NCBI GenBank assembly: GCA_910587155.1 | Contig: CAJULA010000013.1 | Location: 27,731-91,730, forward strand | Direction of reading: 5' to 3' | Length of the DNA: 64,000 bases | DNA from: an uncultured Lachnospiraceae bacterium | GTDB taxonomy: Bacteria; Bacillota; Clostridia; Lachnospirales; Lachnospiraceae | In this document: positions 25,613 through 34,990 of the stretch, one piece after another | Layout: each line of letters begins with the position of its first letter | How positions within the stretch are numbered: position 1 is the first letter of the stretch | Position numbers and translations under genes: made by a program | Notes under the pieces: model-generated | What the model was told of the DNA's origin: nothing | Database searches by the model: none | Seen by the model: only the letters and a program-made list of their open reading frames with translations

Positions 25613-26932
25613 ATGTATGGAAACAATTATCCCAATGATTATGGCAGTCATGGAAATCAGACACAGGGCGTTTACAGTGCATATCAAAGCGCGCCGCCCA
25701 CAGAGACAGAGCCTGCCAAAAAGAAAAAGGAACATAAATTATTGAAAAAACTGGCAATCGCCGGGGGCCTGGGACTTTGTTTCGGCCTGTTTGCCGGGGC
25801 AGGTTTTTATGGCGTACAATCCGTGACCGGAATGATAAGCGGGGATACCAAAAAAGCGTCGGTCAGTACCCAGGCTTCTGCTCAGAATACCGGCATATCT
25901 TCCGTTGGTAATGTCAATAACATAACGGCAGTTACCACAGATGTGACCAGTGTGGTGGAGCGCACCATGCCGTCAGTCGTATCCATCACCAATGAATTTA
26001 CGGAGCAGGCCAATTTTTTTGGACAGAAGATTGAAAATTCCAATCAGGCCAGCGGATCCGGCATTATTGTCGGAGAGAATGAAACAGAACTGCTGGTCGT
26101 GACCAATCAGCATGTGATCGCAAACGCGGATGCACTGCTTGTCCAGTTTATTGACGGGGAACAGGCACAGGCACAGGTAAAAGGCTATGATTCCGAAAAG
26201 GATCTGGCTGTGATAGCCGTACCGCTGGACAAGGTAGCGGATTCGACCAGAGCTGCGATCAGCGTGGCCACACTGGGAGATTCCGATGCGCTGACCGTAG
26301 GCGAACCTGCCGTTGCCATCGGCAACGCGCTGGGATACGGCCCTTCGGTGACTACCGGCGTAATCAGTGCTCTGGACCGTGAAATCGAGGGGAACGGCAA
26401 CGGCAATAAGCTGATCCAGACAGATGCCTCCATTAACCCCGGTAATTCCGGCGGCGGACTGTTTAATATGAACGGGGAAGTGATCGGCATCAATTCCAAT
26501 AAGATCGGCGGCACTTTTGTAGAAGGTATGGGATACGCCATCCCCATCTCTTCCGCCAGACCCATTATCGAGGATCTGATGTCCAAGACAACAAAGGGAG
26601 AGAAGGTGTCGGATGCGGAAAAATCCTATCTGGGAATATCCGGTGTCAATGTGACCGAAGAAGTATCCCAGATGTATGGTCTGCCCAAGGGCGTCTATGT
26701 GGGGCAGGTTTATGAAGGCACCGCTGCCGAAAAGGCCGGCCTGGTGCGCGGGGATATTATCACAAAATTCGACGGCAGCAGCGTATCTTCCAGGGAGGAA
26801 CTGCAGTCCATGATGTCCTATTATGCAGCCGGAACGGAAGTGGAGATCACAATCCAGCAGGGAACCCCCGGCGGATATCAGGAAAAGAAAATAAAGATCG
26901 TCCTTGGTTCGCGGGCCGAGGCAGATCAGTAA
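25613..26932 (+). CDS. HtrA/DegP-type membrane serine protease with PDZ domain
   Basis: This is a 439-residue protease. ATG 25613 has AAGAGG 9 bases upstream and is preferred over a TTG two codons earlier. A cytoplasmic, Asn/Tyr/Gln-rich N-terminus of about 40 residues is followed by a membrane helix (ALAGG-LGLCFGLFAGAGFYG region, about 45-65), a Ser/Thr linker, and a chymotrypsin-fold protease. The triad is His in TNQHVIANAD, Asp in DSEKDLAVIAV and Ser in INPGNSGGGLFN. The C-terminal PDZ domain (about 340-425) includes KGVYVGQVYEGTAAEKAGL. It degrades or chaperones misfolded exported proteins. It is a single-gene unit closed by a terminator and divergent from the clpX-like gene. Confidence 0.95.
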   Translation: MYGNNYPNDYGSHGNQTQGVYSAYQSAPPTETEPAKKKKEHKLLKKLAIAGGLGLCFGLFAGAGFYGVQSVTGMISGDTKKASVSTQASAQNTGISSVGNVNNITAVTTDVTSVVERTMPSVVSITNEFTEQANFFGQKIENSNQASGSGIIVGENETELLVVTNQHVIANADALLVQFIDGEQAQAQVKGYDSEKDLAVIAVPLDKVADSTRAAISVATLGDSDALTVGEPAVAIGNALGYGPSVTTGVISALDREIEGNGNGNKLIQTDASINPGNSGGGLFNMNGEVIGINSNKIGGTFVEGMGYAIPISSARPIIEDLMSKTTKGEKVSDAEKSYLGISGVNVTEEVSQMYGLPKGVYVGQVYEGTAAEKAGLVRGDIITKFDGSSVSSREELQSMMSYYAAGTEVEITIQQGTPGGYQEKKIKIVLGSRAEADQ

Positions 26933-26950
26933 GAGACAGGGTAAGCAGAG

Positions 26951-26976
26951 ACAGTGTAGCCTATGGGCTATACTGT
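26951..26976 (+). terminator. Rho-independent terminator after htrA-type gene
   Basis: Arms ACAGTGTAGCC (26951-26961) and GGCTATACTGT (26966-26976), with one G-U/mismatch position and a TATG loop, followed by TTCTTGTTCT. Confidence 0.7.
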
Positions 26977-27027
26977 TTCTTGTTCTGTAAAATTATTTGT
27001 TAAAATCATGAAGAAAGAAATGCTATT

Positions 27028-27717
27028 ATGATTGAAGTAATCTGCAAAGAAAATTATTTTCTGGCCAGAGGCACTTTTTCCATTGGTCTGGCAGGTATAT
27101 ACGAAAATAAAAATTTTGATGATAAAAAAATCACAATTCGTCCTTCTCTGCATTATATGTTGAGAGAACTGGAAAAGGATACTTCCAGTCTTTATAACCC
27201 CCTGTTTCCATTTCTGAAAAATAAACGAAAAAAAGAAGAGTTGGCAAAAGGACTGGAAGTATATTACAATCAGAAAGAGACCGAACTGAGACAGCATCTG
27301 AAAAAAATCAATGGAGATATTCTGTTTCATTTGTTCAGTTATATGGAACACTGTGCCTTTCCTTTTTGGGAAATGAAACAGGCAGTCATTTCAGGCTCTA
27401 TGGATTTCCGTACACTCGATAAGCCGGAAAACCAGATTTATTCTCCTGAAAAATCAATACGCAACTATCAGGCAAATCTCTGTTATGGTTCCGGCAACGA
27501 AACTGTCCCAAAATCTGATATAGAAAGCAAGCTCAGAGAACTGTATCCCATGTTCAATTTTGATGGCCTCTATGCATCTGTCATTCCTGAATATCTGTGT
27601 CTGAACGGCCGTTTTCTGGAAGCCATATTTTCTGACAGCTGGGGCAGACATCTGTTTAACTTCGCGCTTAACTGCCTCGATGAAAATTTTATGTGCTGTG
27701 AATGGGAAAATAACTGA
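27028..27717 (+). CDS. Hypothetical cytoplasmic protein
   Basis: This is a 229-residue protein I do not recognise. It has no signal peptide or membrane helix. It is rich in Lys, Asn, Phe and Tyr and its codon use is AT-richer than its neighbours (many AAA, AAT, TTT), which suggests later acquisition. Visible segments include ITIRPSLHYMLRELEKDTSS, a charged helix KNKRKKEELAKGLEVYYN and the C-terminal RFLEAIFSDSWGRHLFNFAL. The ribosome binding site is weak (AAGAAAG). It stands alone between the htrA terminator and the convergent aldo/keto reductase operon. Confidence 0.6.
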   Translation: MIEVICKENYFLARGTFSIGLAGIYENKNFDDKKITIRPSLHYMLRELEKDTSSLYNPLFPFLKNKRKKEELAKGLEVYYNQKETELRQHLKKINGDILFHLFSYMEHCAFPFWEMKQAVISGSMDFRTLDKPENQIYSPEKSIRNYQANLCYGSGNETVPKSDIESKLRELYPMFNFDGLYASVIPEYLCLNGRFLEAIFSDSWGRHLFNFALNCLDENFMCCEWENN

Positions 27718-27743
27718 TCTCCTCACCAACATTTCCTCTTATT

Positions 27744-28769
27744 CTACACGCTGACTTCCCCCGCCAGAACCCGTTTGTAATCCTCATAATTTTTTTCCAG
27801 AAGGGCAGGCGTATCCAGTTCATACGGGCATTTGCTCCGGCACTGGTTGCAGTGCAGGCAATTCTCGATCTTTTTCATCTTCTGCTGTGCTTCTTCGGTA
27901 AGCTGGAGCGCAGACGGAGAACGGCGCAGAAGCAACGACATTCTGGCACAGTTGTTGATCTCGATTCCTGCCGGACAGGGCATGCAATACCCGCATCCTC
28001 TGCAGAATTCCCCCGCGAGCTCTTCTCTGTCCTTTTCGATCAGAGCCCGGATCTCCTCCGTCAAGGATGGCGGGCTGCTGATATAGGAAATAAATTCTTC
28101 CAGTTCCTCCGCTCTCTGCACACCCCAGATAGGCAGTACATTGTCGTACTGCGCCAGGTAGGCATAAGCCGCCGCCGAATCAGTAATCAGTCCGCCGGAC
28201 AGGGCTTTCATGGCAATAAACCCAATCTCTTTTTCCTTGCAGGCACCAACAAGCGCAAGCTCCTTCTCTCCGCTCAGATAACAGAAAGGAAATTGCAGTG
28301 TCTCATACAGGCCACTGTCAATCGCCTCCTGTGCTACGGACAGCCGATGATTGGTAATACCGATATGGCGAACCATTCCTTTTTCCTTTGCCTCCAGCAT
28401 GGCTTCATACAGCCCGCTGCCATCCCCTGGCATGGGGCAGAAAGAGGGGTTGTGAAACTGGTACAGATCCACATAATCCGTCTGCAGATTCCGCAGAGAT
28501 GTATGCAGATCCGCCCAGAAGCCTTCGGCCGTCTGCGCGCCTGTTTTGGTGGCGAGATACACCTGTTCCCGTATCCCGACAAGCGCCTCTCCCAGTTTTT
28601 CTTCGCTGTCCGTATAAAAGCGGGCCGTATCAAAGAAATTAATGCCGCCTTCAAACGCGCGCCGCACCAGTGAGACTGCCTCCTCTTTGGAAATGCGCTG
28701 CATGGGGAGCGCCCCGAAGCCGTTTTTATTTACCGTAATTCCTGTCTTACCAAGCGTGATTGTTACCAT
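27744..28769 (-). CDS. Aldo/keto reductase with C-terminal 4Fe-4S domain
   Basis: This is a 341-residue oxidoreductase. The AKR TIM barrel has INFFDTARFYTDSEEKLGEA (catalytic Asp/Tyr), the active-site Lys in YLATKTG and QFHNPSF. The C-terminal ~80 residues carry two cysteine clusters, CRGCGYCMPCPAGIEINNC and CLHCNQCRSKCP, which are typical of the ferredoxin-like AKR subgroup of anaerobes. The substrate is unknown. It is the last gene of the tex - ribU-like - res - AKR run, 33 bases after res. Confidence 0.92.
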   Translation of the reverse strand: MVTITLGKTGITVNKNGFGALPMQRISKEEAVSLVRRAFEGGINFFDTARFYTDSEEKLGEALVGIREQVYLATKTGAQTAEGFWADLHTSLRNLQTDYVDLYQFHNPSFCPMPGDGSGLYEAMLEAKEKGMVRHIGITNHRLSVAQEAIDSGLYETLQFPFCYLSGEKELALVGACKEKEIGFIAMKALSGGLITDSAAAYAYLAQYDNVLPIWGVQRAEELEEFISYISSPPSLTEEIRALIEKDREELAGEFCRGCGYCMPCPAGIEINNCARMSLLLRRSPSALQLTEEAQQKMKKIENCLHCNQCRSKCPYELDTPALLEKNYEDYKRVLAGEVSV

Positions 28770-28802
28770 TGTTTTCTCCTATTCCAGTTCCTCATCTCTT
28801 TT

Positions 28803-31637
28803 TTATAATGTTTCCTTCCACGCGCCGATGCTGTCAGCCACCTCGTAGGAAACTTTTCCCTCTGCGATGGCTCTGAAATGCTCTCTGGCGCAGCGAATCT
28901 TTAATTCCTCAATCTTTCTTTGCTGCAGGTAGCTCATGGCCCCTTTTGTCTCCACCACGAAATAAGTGCCTCTGTCCGCTTCTTCATAAAAAGCGATCGC
29001 CCAGTCCGGGGTATATTTTCCCACCGGGGTGGAAATAGAAAAGCCATCCGGCAGCTTCACATAAACCGCAACCCGCTCATCGCATTCCAGCCCCATGGCA
29101 AAATCGCGTTCCCTGAAAGAATCATAAATGACATAGTCAAACAGATGTTTTTCTGCCTTCATCGCATTCACACCGGGTCTGGCTCTGGCAGTCCCGGCAG
29201 TCAGTATCTCCAAATCGTAATGCTCCTCCAGTGCATGGTAGGTAATATGACCGGCAAGCTCTGCCGCCTTCTCTTCCCTGATCAGTGCTCCGGCTCTGGC
29301 AATAAACTCCTCGGGGTTATGGCGAAACTGTGCAAAGATCTCCGGGCTGAGCGCCTGTAATATGGCGGCCACCGCTTTCCGGGTCAGGCCCGTCCCATCG
29401 GCCAGTTTCCCGATCAGATCGTACCTGACCTTTGCATTGGCCATAAACTCAGAGGCATAACTGCCTGCCCTTTCTTTTTCAAATGCCATGCCGGAAAGGA
29501 GTGCTTCCCTGGAACCAATGGGATTCATCACGCCTGATTCCAGACAAAAGCCTGTCTTTTGCACATGCAGCCTGTCGTTCAGCGTGTGAACCGCTTTCGC
29601 AATCAGTTCTTTCGGATCAGGCCAGACCCTGTACACGGACTTGCGGCTGATCGCAGACCAGAGTGCCGCAAACTCCCGGCTGTTAAGTCTGTCTTTGTTT
29701 ATGCATGGCTGCACAAAACTGCTGCGGGCATTTTCCGCCCCAAACCCGCACCCTTCTTTTTCATTGCCTTGCTCATCTCTGAGCGTCCTGTCGGCAACAG
29801 CCTCTGCCATCTCGGTCTGCAGCCCTCTGGCAAAGGAATCATAGCTTTCGCTGGCAATCACGGTAAGCACATTCACACTATGTACCTCATCTCCCAGCGC
29901 ATCCGCGTCCATGCGTTCCCCCTCGCAGTTCACGCAAAGCCGCAGTCCTCTGCCCACCTCCTGCCGTTTGCGGATGGTACTTGCGCTCTGCTTCAATGTA
30001 CAGATCTGAAACACATTCGGATTGTCCCAGCCCTCACGCAGAGCAGAATGGGAAAAAATAAAGCGGACCGGAGAGCGCTCCGGGTCACGGTCAAGGAGCA
30101 GTTCTTTGTTTTTCATAATCAGTTCATAGGCACTCACGTCATCCGAAATGCCCTCCTTCCTGCCGATCCTGCCATTGACCATCCTGCCCTTTCCGTCCAC
30201 TGAAAAGTAACCGGCATGTGTCTTCTCTGCCGGGATGCTGCGCAGGTATCCGCCATAGGCATCCTCACCCGGGAATGCCTGATTTTCGGTAATCTCCCTG
30301 TACTCTTCCTCAAACATCCTGGCATAGGCACCGTTCACCGGCATGCCTGCCTCATCATACTCCCGGTACTTTGCCACTTCATCAATAAAAAAAAGAGAGA
30401 GTACTTTGATCCCCCGGCCAAACAGACTGCGTTCTCTCTCGATATGTGACAGAATCGTCTCCCGGATCTGGATACGCCGAAGCTGCTCCTCCTCAACAGC
30501 GCCGGTCACATCACCGGCATGTATTTTCAGGCCATTACCAAATTCCACCGAATCGTCACGTCCGTCGATCTGCCTGACCACAAACCCTTCCCTGTATTCT
30601 TCCAGCCCGCCGGAAACATCGTAAAGATTCTCCCCGATTCTGACAATACGGCTCTTTTTCTTCACACTGCCGCCCGCTGTTTTCACCTCAAACTGCAGTG
30701 TGGCCGTAGGAGCGCTGCCGGAACGGTTGATCCCCTCCAGATAGAGATAGCTGTCTGTCGCCGTGCGGCCGGTTACTGTGATCCCTTTTACGGCTATCTT
30801 TTTTACCAGCCGCCTGTTATAGGCATCCATGGCATCCAGGCGGTAGACCATATTATATATCCTGTCACTCTTATGGGTGGCAGAATAACGAAGCGTGAAA
30901 AGGGGATGAAACTCCCGCAGCCGCTGCCTTGTCTGTTTTCCCTCGACAGACTGCGGCTCATCGAGAATCAGAATCGGATTCGTCCCGGCGATGATATCAA
31001 TGGGTCTGCGTGAACGAAACTCATCCAGCTTCCTGTAAATCCTTCTGGCATCCTTCCCTCTGGCACCAAACGCCTGCGCATTGATTATCATCACATGAAG
31101 GGAACTGTCGGAAGCAAAATAATCAATGTGGGCGGGCTGCGACGAGTGATAGATAAAAAAATGGATCTTTTTCCCATATTCTTCCGCAAAATGCTCCTGT
31201 GTCACCAGAAAGGACTGATAGACTCCCTCACGGATTGCCACACTGGGAACGACCACAATAAACTTGCTCCAGCCATAGGCGCGGTTGAGCTCGAACATGG
31301 TCTTGATATAAGTATAAGTCTTGCCCACACCGGTTTCCATCTCCACCGTAAGATGATAGCCTTCCTCTCTGCCTTCCAGTCTCTCTGATGGGGCAATACG
31401 GTTGGCAAGCTGAACCTTTTGCAGATTGGCGAGTATGATCTCATCACGCAGCTTTTGTATGATCGGATGGTTACGCCATCCCGTAAAGTCCTCCTCATCC
31501 ATAAGACCCTGCTGAAGGTATCCACTGCCCCTGTCCATCCTGTAGGAAGGCGTCAGATACGGCTGCCCCGCAAACACATCCACAACGGCCCTGGCGGCAT
31601 CCGCCTGGAATTTCTGATCTCTGAACTGCAGTTTTAT
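28803..31637 (-). CDS. Orphan type III restriction enzyme Res subunit, ATA start
   Basis: This is a ~944-residue protein of the SF2 helicase plus nuclease type. It has the Walker A segment METGVGKTYTYIKT, the DEAD-box equivalent ILILDEPQSVEG, the helicase C-terminal motif QEVGRGLRLCVN, and a C-terminal PD-(D/E)xK nuclease, TPDWAI...FVVETKGA. The first possible ordinary start, GTG 31583, lies too far in. Family proteins begin about MKLQFRDQKFQADAA, and here KLQFRDQKFQADAARAVV is encoded directly after ATA at 31637, with AAGAGGTG 7-8 bases upstream and TGA just before. So either AUA initiates, CTG two codons on initiates, or the reference has an error. No Mod methyltransferase is nearby, and an ECF S gene overlaps the ribosome binding site. 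Confidence 0.85.
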   Translation of the reverse strand: MKLQFRDQKFQADAARAVVDVFAGQPYLTPSYRMDRGSGYLQQGLMDEEDFTGWRNHPIIQKLRDEIILANLQKVQLANRIAPSERLEGREEGYHLTVEMETGVGKTYTYIKTMFELNRAYGWSKFIVVVPSVAIREGVYQSFLVTQEHFAEEYGKKIHFFIYHSSQPAHIDYFASDSSLHVMIINAQAFGARGKDARRIYRKLDEFRSRRPIDIIAGTNPILILDEPQSVEGKQTRQRLREFHPLFTLRYSATHKSDRIYNMVYRLDAMDAYNRRLVKKIAVKGITVTGRTATDSYLYLEGINRSGSAPTATLQFEVKTAGGSVKKKSRIVRIGENLYDVSGGLEEYREGFVVRQIDGRDDSVEFGNGLKIHAGDVTGAVEEEQLRRIQIRETILSHIERERSLFGRGIKVLSLFFIDEVAKYREYDEAGMPVNGAYARMFEEEYREITENQAFPGEDAYGGYLRSIPAEKTHAGYFSVDGKGRMVNGRIGRKEGISDDVSAYELIMKNKELLLDRDPERSPVRFIFSHSALREGWDNPNVFQICTLKQSASTIRKRQEVGRGLRLCVNCEGERMDADALGDEVHSVNVLTVIASESYDSFARGLQTEMAEAVADRTLRDEQGNEKEGCGFGAENARSSFVQPCINKDRLNSREFAALWSAISRKSVYRVWPDPKELIAKAVHTLNDRLHVQKTGFCLESGVMNPIGSREALLSGMAFEKERAGSYASEFMANAKVRYDLIGKLADGTGLTRKAVAAILQALSPEIFAQFRHNPEEFIARAGALIREEKAAELAGHITYHALEEHYDLEILTAGTARARPGVNAMKAEKHLFDYVIYDSFRERDFAMGLECDERVAVYVKLPDGFSISTPVGKYTPDWAIAFYEEADRGTYFVVETKGAMSYLQQRKIEELKIRCAREHFRAIAEGKVSYEVADSIGAWKETL

Positions 31638-31643
31638 ACTCTG

Positions 31644-32390
31644 TCACCTCTTTCCCGTCCGCTTGCTCCCTTCTTTGAGAATGGGGCTGATTTTTTTATA
31701 AATCAGCATCGTGATCAGTGAAATCAGACCGCCTTTCAGAAGATTCAGAGGCGCTACCGCCATGACCACAAGCCCCGTCACACTCCTGATGGACGGGTTG
31801 ACCTTCGTTCCCATGGCAATGATGGCCTCCATAGGCATCCCGAACATCTGCGCAAACTTGGGCAGAAGATAGACTGCATTAAACGCAGTGCCAAACACTG
31901 TCATACATAATGTACCGGTAATCACGGCTATCACGGCATTTTTCCGCGTCTTATGCAGAAGATAAACGGCCGATGCCGGCAAGAGGTAACTGCAGCCTAT
32001 GACAAAATTGGCAAGCTCACCCACAAACGCCGTGCTGCTGGGCTTAAACAAGACCTTCAAAACCACTTTGCAAAACTCGATCAGCACACCGGCCACCGGG
32101 CCGAAGGCAAAGGTCCCCACAAGTACCGGCAGTTCGCTGAGATCAAGGCCATAAAAGGGCGGTGCAAAAGGTACTGGCATCTCCAGTACCATCAGCACCG
32201 CTGCTATCGCCGCAAACATGCCGCAGACAGCCACCTTTCTCGTAGTTAAAACCCGTTCCCTGCTGCCGCTCCTTCTTATGGCTGCCTTCTCCATCAGATA
32301 GGAAACAAGCACCAAAATCACCACAATGCCAATAAACTGGGCAACGAAAACCGCATTTTCCGCGACAGACTGCAGTAGTGTCTTTTCCAT
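31644..32390 (-). CDS. ECF transporter S component, RibU-like
   Basis: This is a 248-residue membrane protein with an N-terminal helix (about 14-33), then an ECF S-component core of about six helices. MFAAIAAVLMVLEMPVPFAP and LDLSELPVLVGTFAFGPVAG resemble RibU (riboflavin) S subunits, followed by GVLIEFCKVVLKVLF. It would act with a shared EcfA/A'/T module, not present here. No FMN riboswitch precedes it, since only 19 bases separate it from tex. The ligand assignment is by resemblance only. Confidence 0.8.
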   Translation of the reverse strand: MEKTLLQSVAENAVFVAQFIGIVVILVLVSYLMEKAAIRRSGSRERVLTTRKVAVCGMFAAIAAVLMVLEMPVPFAPPFYGLDLSELPVLVGTFAFGPVAGVLIEFCKVVLKVLFKPSSTAFVGELANFVIGCSYLLPASAVYLLHKTRKNAVIAVITGTLCMTVFGTAFNAVYLLPKFAQMFGMPMEAIIAMGTKVNPSIRSVTGLVVMAVAPLNLLKGGLISLITMLIYKKISPILKEGSKRTGKR

Positions 32391-32409
32391 GATTGCTCTC
32401 CTTTTTTGT

Positions 32410-34770
32410 TCAGGATTTCCCGGCTTTGATCTTCATTGTCAGAGAAATGCGTTTTTTGGGTACATCCACGGAAAGCACCTGTACTTCCACGATATCGCCC
32501 ACACTCACTGCTTCCAGAGGGTGTCTGATAAAGCGGTCAGTGATCTGAGAAATATGTACCAGTCCGTCCTGGTGAACGCCGATATCCACAAAAGCGCCGA
32601 AATCAATCACATTGCGTACGGTTCCTTTGAGGATCATGCCGGGCTTTAAGTCCTTCATATCCATCACATCGCTGCGCAGAATGGGTCTGGGCATATCGTC
32701 TCTGGGATCCCTGGCAGGCTTTTCCAGTTCTTTCAGGATGTCGGTCAGCGTCAGTTCACCGATGCCCAGCTTCTCTGCCAGCTTTTTCTTGTCCCCTGCC
32801 CGCCGCTCAAGGCTGCCGACAGAACCGGCTTTCCCGGAACGCATGTTGCCTGTTTTTTTGTCTGTCTCTTCCGAAGCCTCCATTGTCACGCCGCCCATGG
32901 CTGCGGCCAGCGCCTTCCCCATAGCCGTATTGGTATTGCGGATCACAAACTGGTTCTTTTTCTGCTTCTTCTCCGTGGTCTTTGCCTCTGCACTGGCTTT
33001 GCCTTTCTCTGCCGCCGCCTTTTTCTGGGCTTCCTTTACATCCTCCATGGTCATGCCCAGATGAACCAGCAGTTTCTGCGCCGCTTCATAGGATTCCGGA
33101 TGGACGCTTGTGGCATCGAGCGGGTTGTCACCATCCTGAATCCGCATAAATCCGGCGCACTGCTCAAAGGCTTTCGGCCCCAGCTTTGGCACTTTCAAAA
33201 GCTGTCTGCGATTGGTAAACCGACCGTTTGTCTCACGGTAATCCACGATATTTTTGGCAATGGTCTTGGTAATACCGGAAATATAGGAAAGCAGCGGCGC
33301 CGACGCGGTATTTAAGTCCACGCCCACCCGGTTCACGCAGTCTTCCACCACACCGCCCAGGGCTTCGCCCAGCTTTTTCTGATTCATATCATGCTGATAC
33401 TGCCCCACACCAATGGATTTGGGATCAATCTTAACCAGCTCCGCCAGCGGATCCTGCAGACGTCTTGCAATCGAAGCGGCACTCCTCTGTCCCACATCAA
33501 ACTCCGGAAATTCCTCTGTGGCCAGTTTGCTGGCCGAATAGACAGAGGCCCCGGCTTCATTGACAATCACATACTGTAATGGCCGATCGAGTTCTTTTAG
33601 CAGTTCCACAATCACCTGTTCGGACTCCCGGGACGCCGTCCCGTTTCCAACAGAAATCAAATCTATATGATATTTTGAGATAAGCCGCTTGAGTTCGGCC
33701 TTGGACTGTTCTACCTTATTCTGCGGTGCGGTGGGATAGATAACCTTTGTATCCAGTACTTTGCCGGTGCCGTCCACAACAGCCAGTTTACAGCCGGTGC
33801 GGAACGCCGGATCCCAGCCAAGCACAGTCTTGCCTGCAATGGGCGGCTGCAGAAGAAGCTGCTCCAGATTTTTTCCGAATACCGAAATGGCACCGTCCTC
33901 CGCCTTTTCCGTCAGTTCACTTCGAATATCCCGCTCAATGGCCGGTGCAATCAGACGCCCATAGCTGTCCTCAATGGTTCCCCGCAGAATGGGTGTCGTA
34001 ATCTCATTGTTCTCTGTAATCACCTGTTTTTCGAGATAACGCAGAATGCGCTCCACCGGCGCTTCCACCCTGACGGTAAGGAATTTCTCATTCTCACCCC
34101 GGTTCAGGGCCAGAATCCGATGGCCTGCCGCCCCGTTCACCGGCTCAGAATAATCGTAATACATCTCATAGACACTCTGGGCCTTTTCATCTTTGGCCGT
34201 GCTGATCAGCTTCCCTTCTTCAAAGGTCACCTTTCTGATATAGGTCCGGTACTCCGCGTTATCGGAAATATTTTCAGCTATGATATCCTGCGCTCCCTGC
34301 AGGGCTTCGTCTGCCGTCGCCACGCCTTTTTCCTCACTGATCCAGTCAGCGGCAGCGGTAAGGGCCGGCTGGGTCATTTTCTGCTCCAGAAGCAATTCCG
34401 CCAGCGGCAAAAGCCCCTTTTCCCTGGCCACACTGGCACGGGTCTTACGTTTGGGCCGATACGGACGGTACAGATCCTCCACCGCCACAAGGGTTTCCGC
34501 CGCTCCGATCTGCCCCCGCAGCTCTTCCGTCAGTTTCCCCTGTTCCTCAATGCTGCCAAGTACCTGCTGCTTCTTCTCTTCCAGATTGCGCAGATACATA
34601 AGACGCTCATGAAGCATACGCAGCGCCTCATCGTTCAGTGCACCGGTGGCCTCCTTACGGTATCGGGAAATAAAAGGGATGGTATTTCCCTCATCAATCA
34701 GACCGACTGCCGCTTCGACCTGCCATTTTTCTACTTTCAGTTCTTCTTTTAATTTTAATATAATATCCAT
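32410..34770 (-). CDS. tex: Tex-family S1 RNA-binding transcription accessory protein
   Basis: This is a 786-residue Tex protein with the N-terminal PFISRYRKEATGALNDE, central YqgF-like domain with LGWDPAFRTGCKLAVVDGTG, HhH region RLLSYISGITKTIAKN-like with NRRQLLKVPKLGPKAF, and C-terminal S1 domain MILKGTVRNVIDFGAF. Tex influences transcript handling and stress survival. The protein has an inserted Lys/Ala-rich low-complexity segment of about 80 residues before the S1 domain (KKAAAEKGKASAEAKTTEKK and following) that is absent from the standard arrangement. It heads a run of four tightly spaced genes. Confidence 0.94.
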   Translation of the reverse strand: MDIILKLKEELKVEKWQVEAAVGLIDEGNTIPFISRYRKEATGALNDEALRMLHERLMYLRNLEEKKQQVLGSIEEQGKLTEELRGQIGAAETLVAVEDLYRPYRPKRKTRASVAREKGLLPLAELLLEQKMTQPALTAAADWISEEKGVATADEALQGAQDIIAENISDNAEYRTYIRKVTFEEGKLISTAKDEKAQSVYEMYYDYSEPVNGAAGHRILALNRGENEKFLTVRVEAPVERILRYLEKQVITENNEITTPILRGTIEDSYGRLIAPAIERDIRSELTEKAEDGAISVFGKNLEQLLLQPPIAGKTVLGWDPAFRTGCKLAVVDGTGKVLDTKVIYPTAPQNKVEQSKAELKRLISKYHIDLISVGNGTASRESEQVIVELLKELDRPLQYVIVNEAGASVYSASKLATEEFPEFDVGQRSAASIARRLQDPLAELVKIDPKSIGVGQYQHDMNQKKLGEALGGVVEDCVNRVGVDLNTASAPLLSYISGITKTIAKNIVDYRETNGRFTNRRQLLKVPKLGPKAFEQCAGFMRIQDGDNPLDATSVHPESYEAAQKLLVHLGMTMEDVKEAQKKAAAEKGKASAEAKTTEKKQKKNQFVIRNTNTAMGKALAAAMGGVTMEASEETDKKTGNMRSGKAGSVGSLERRAGDKKKLAEKLGIGELTLTDILKELEKPARDPRDDMPRPILRSDVMDMKDLKPGMILKGTVRNVIDFGAFVDIGVHQDGLVHISQITDRFIRHPLEAVSVGDIVEVQVLSVDVPKKRISLTMKIKAGKS

Positions 34771-34797
34771 TCTGACAGCTCCTTTTTACACCTCCCC

Positions 34798-34827
34798 ATT
34801 ATACTGGAAAGCAACCGCGGATTGCAA
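34798..34827 (-). promoter_or_regulatory. Probable promoter of tex
   Basis: Minus strand: TTGCAA (34827-34822), an 18-base spacer, TATAAT (34803-34798), about 28 bases before the ATG. Confidence 0.5.
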
Positions 34828-34902
34828 GTCAGAATAGAGACAAAAATGATTGTTTCACAGTTACTTTTCACACTCCGCGTACAAAGTAACATCACATAAC
34901 AT

Positions 34903-34931
34903 TTGAATTCTTCCGCAGAAAGTGTTATTAT
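34903..34931 (+). promoter_or_regulatory. Probable promoter of the 34991 membrane-protein gene
   Basis: TTGAAT (34903-34908), a 17-base spacer, TATTAT (34926-34931), 60 bases upstream of the ATG. Confidence 0.55.
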
Positions 34932-34990
34932 CATATTATATTACCAGACAGCAGGAAATCCGTCCTGTCTGTCAAAGAGGGAGCGGCAAT

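Noticed and set aside
32391..32409. FMN riboswitch for the RibU-like gene
   Set aside because: Only 19 bases separate it from tex, so no room exists; any switch would have to precede tex, where none was seen.
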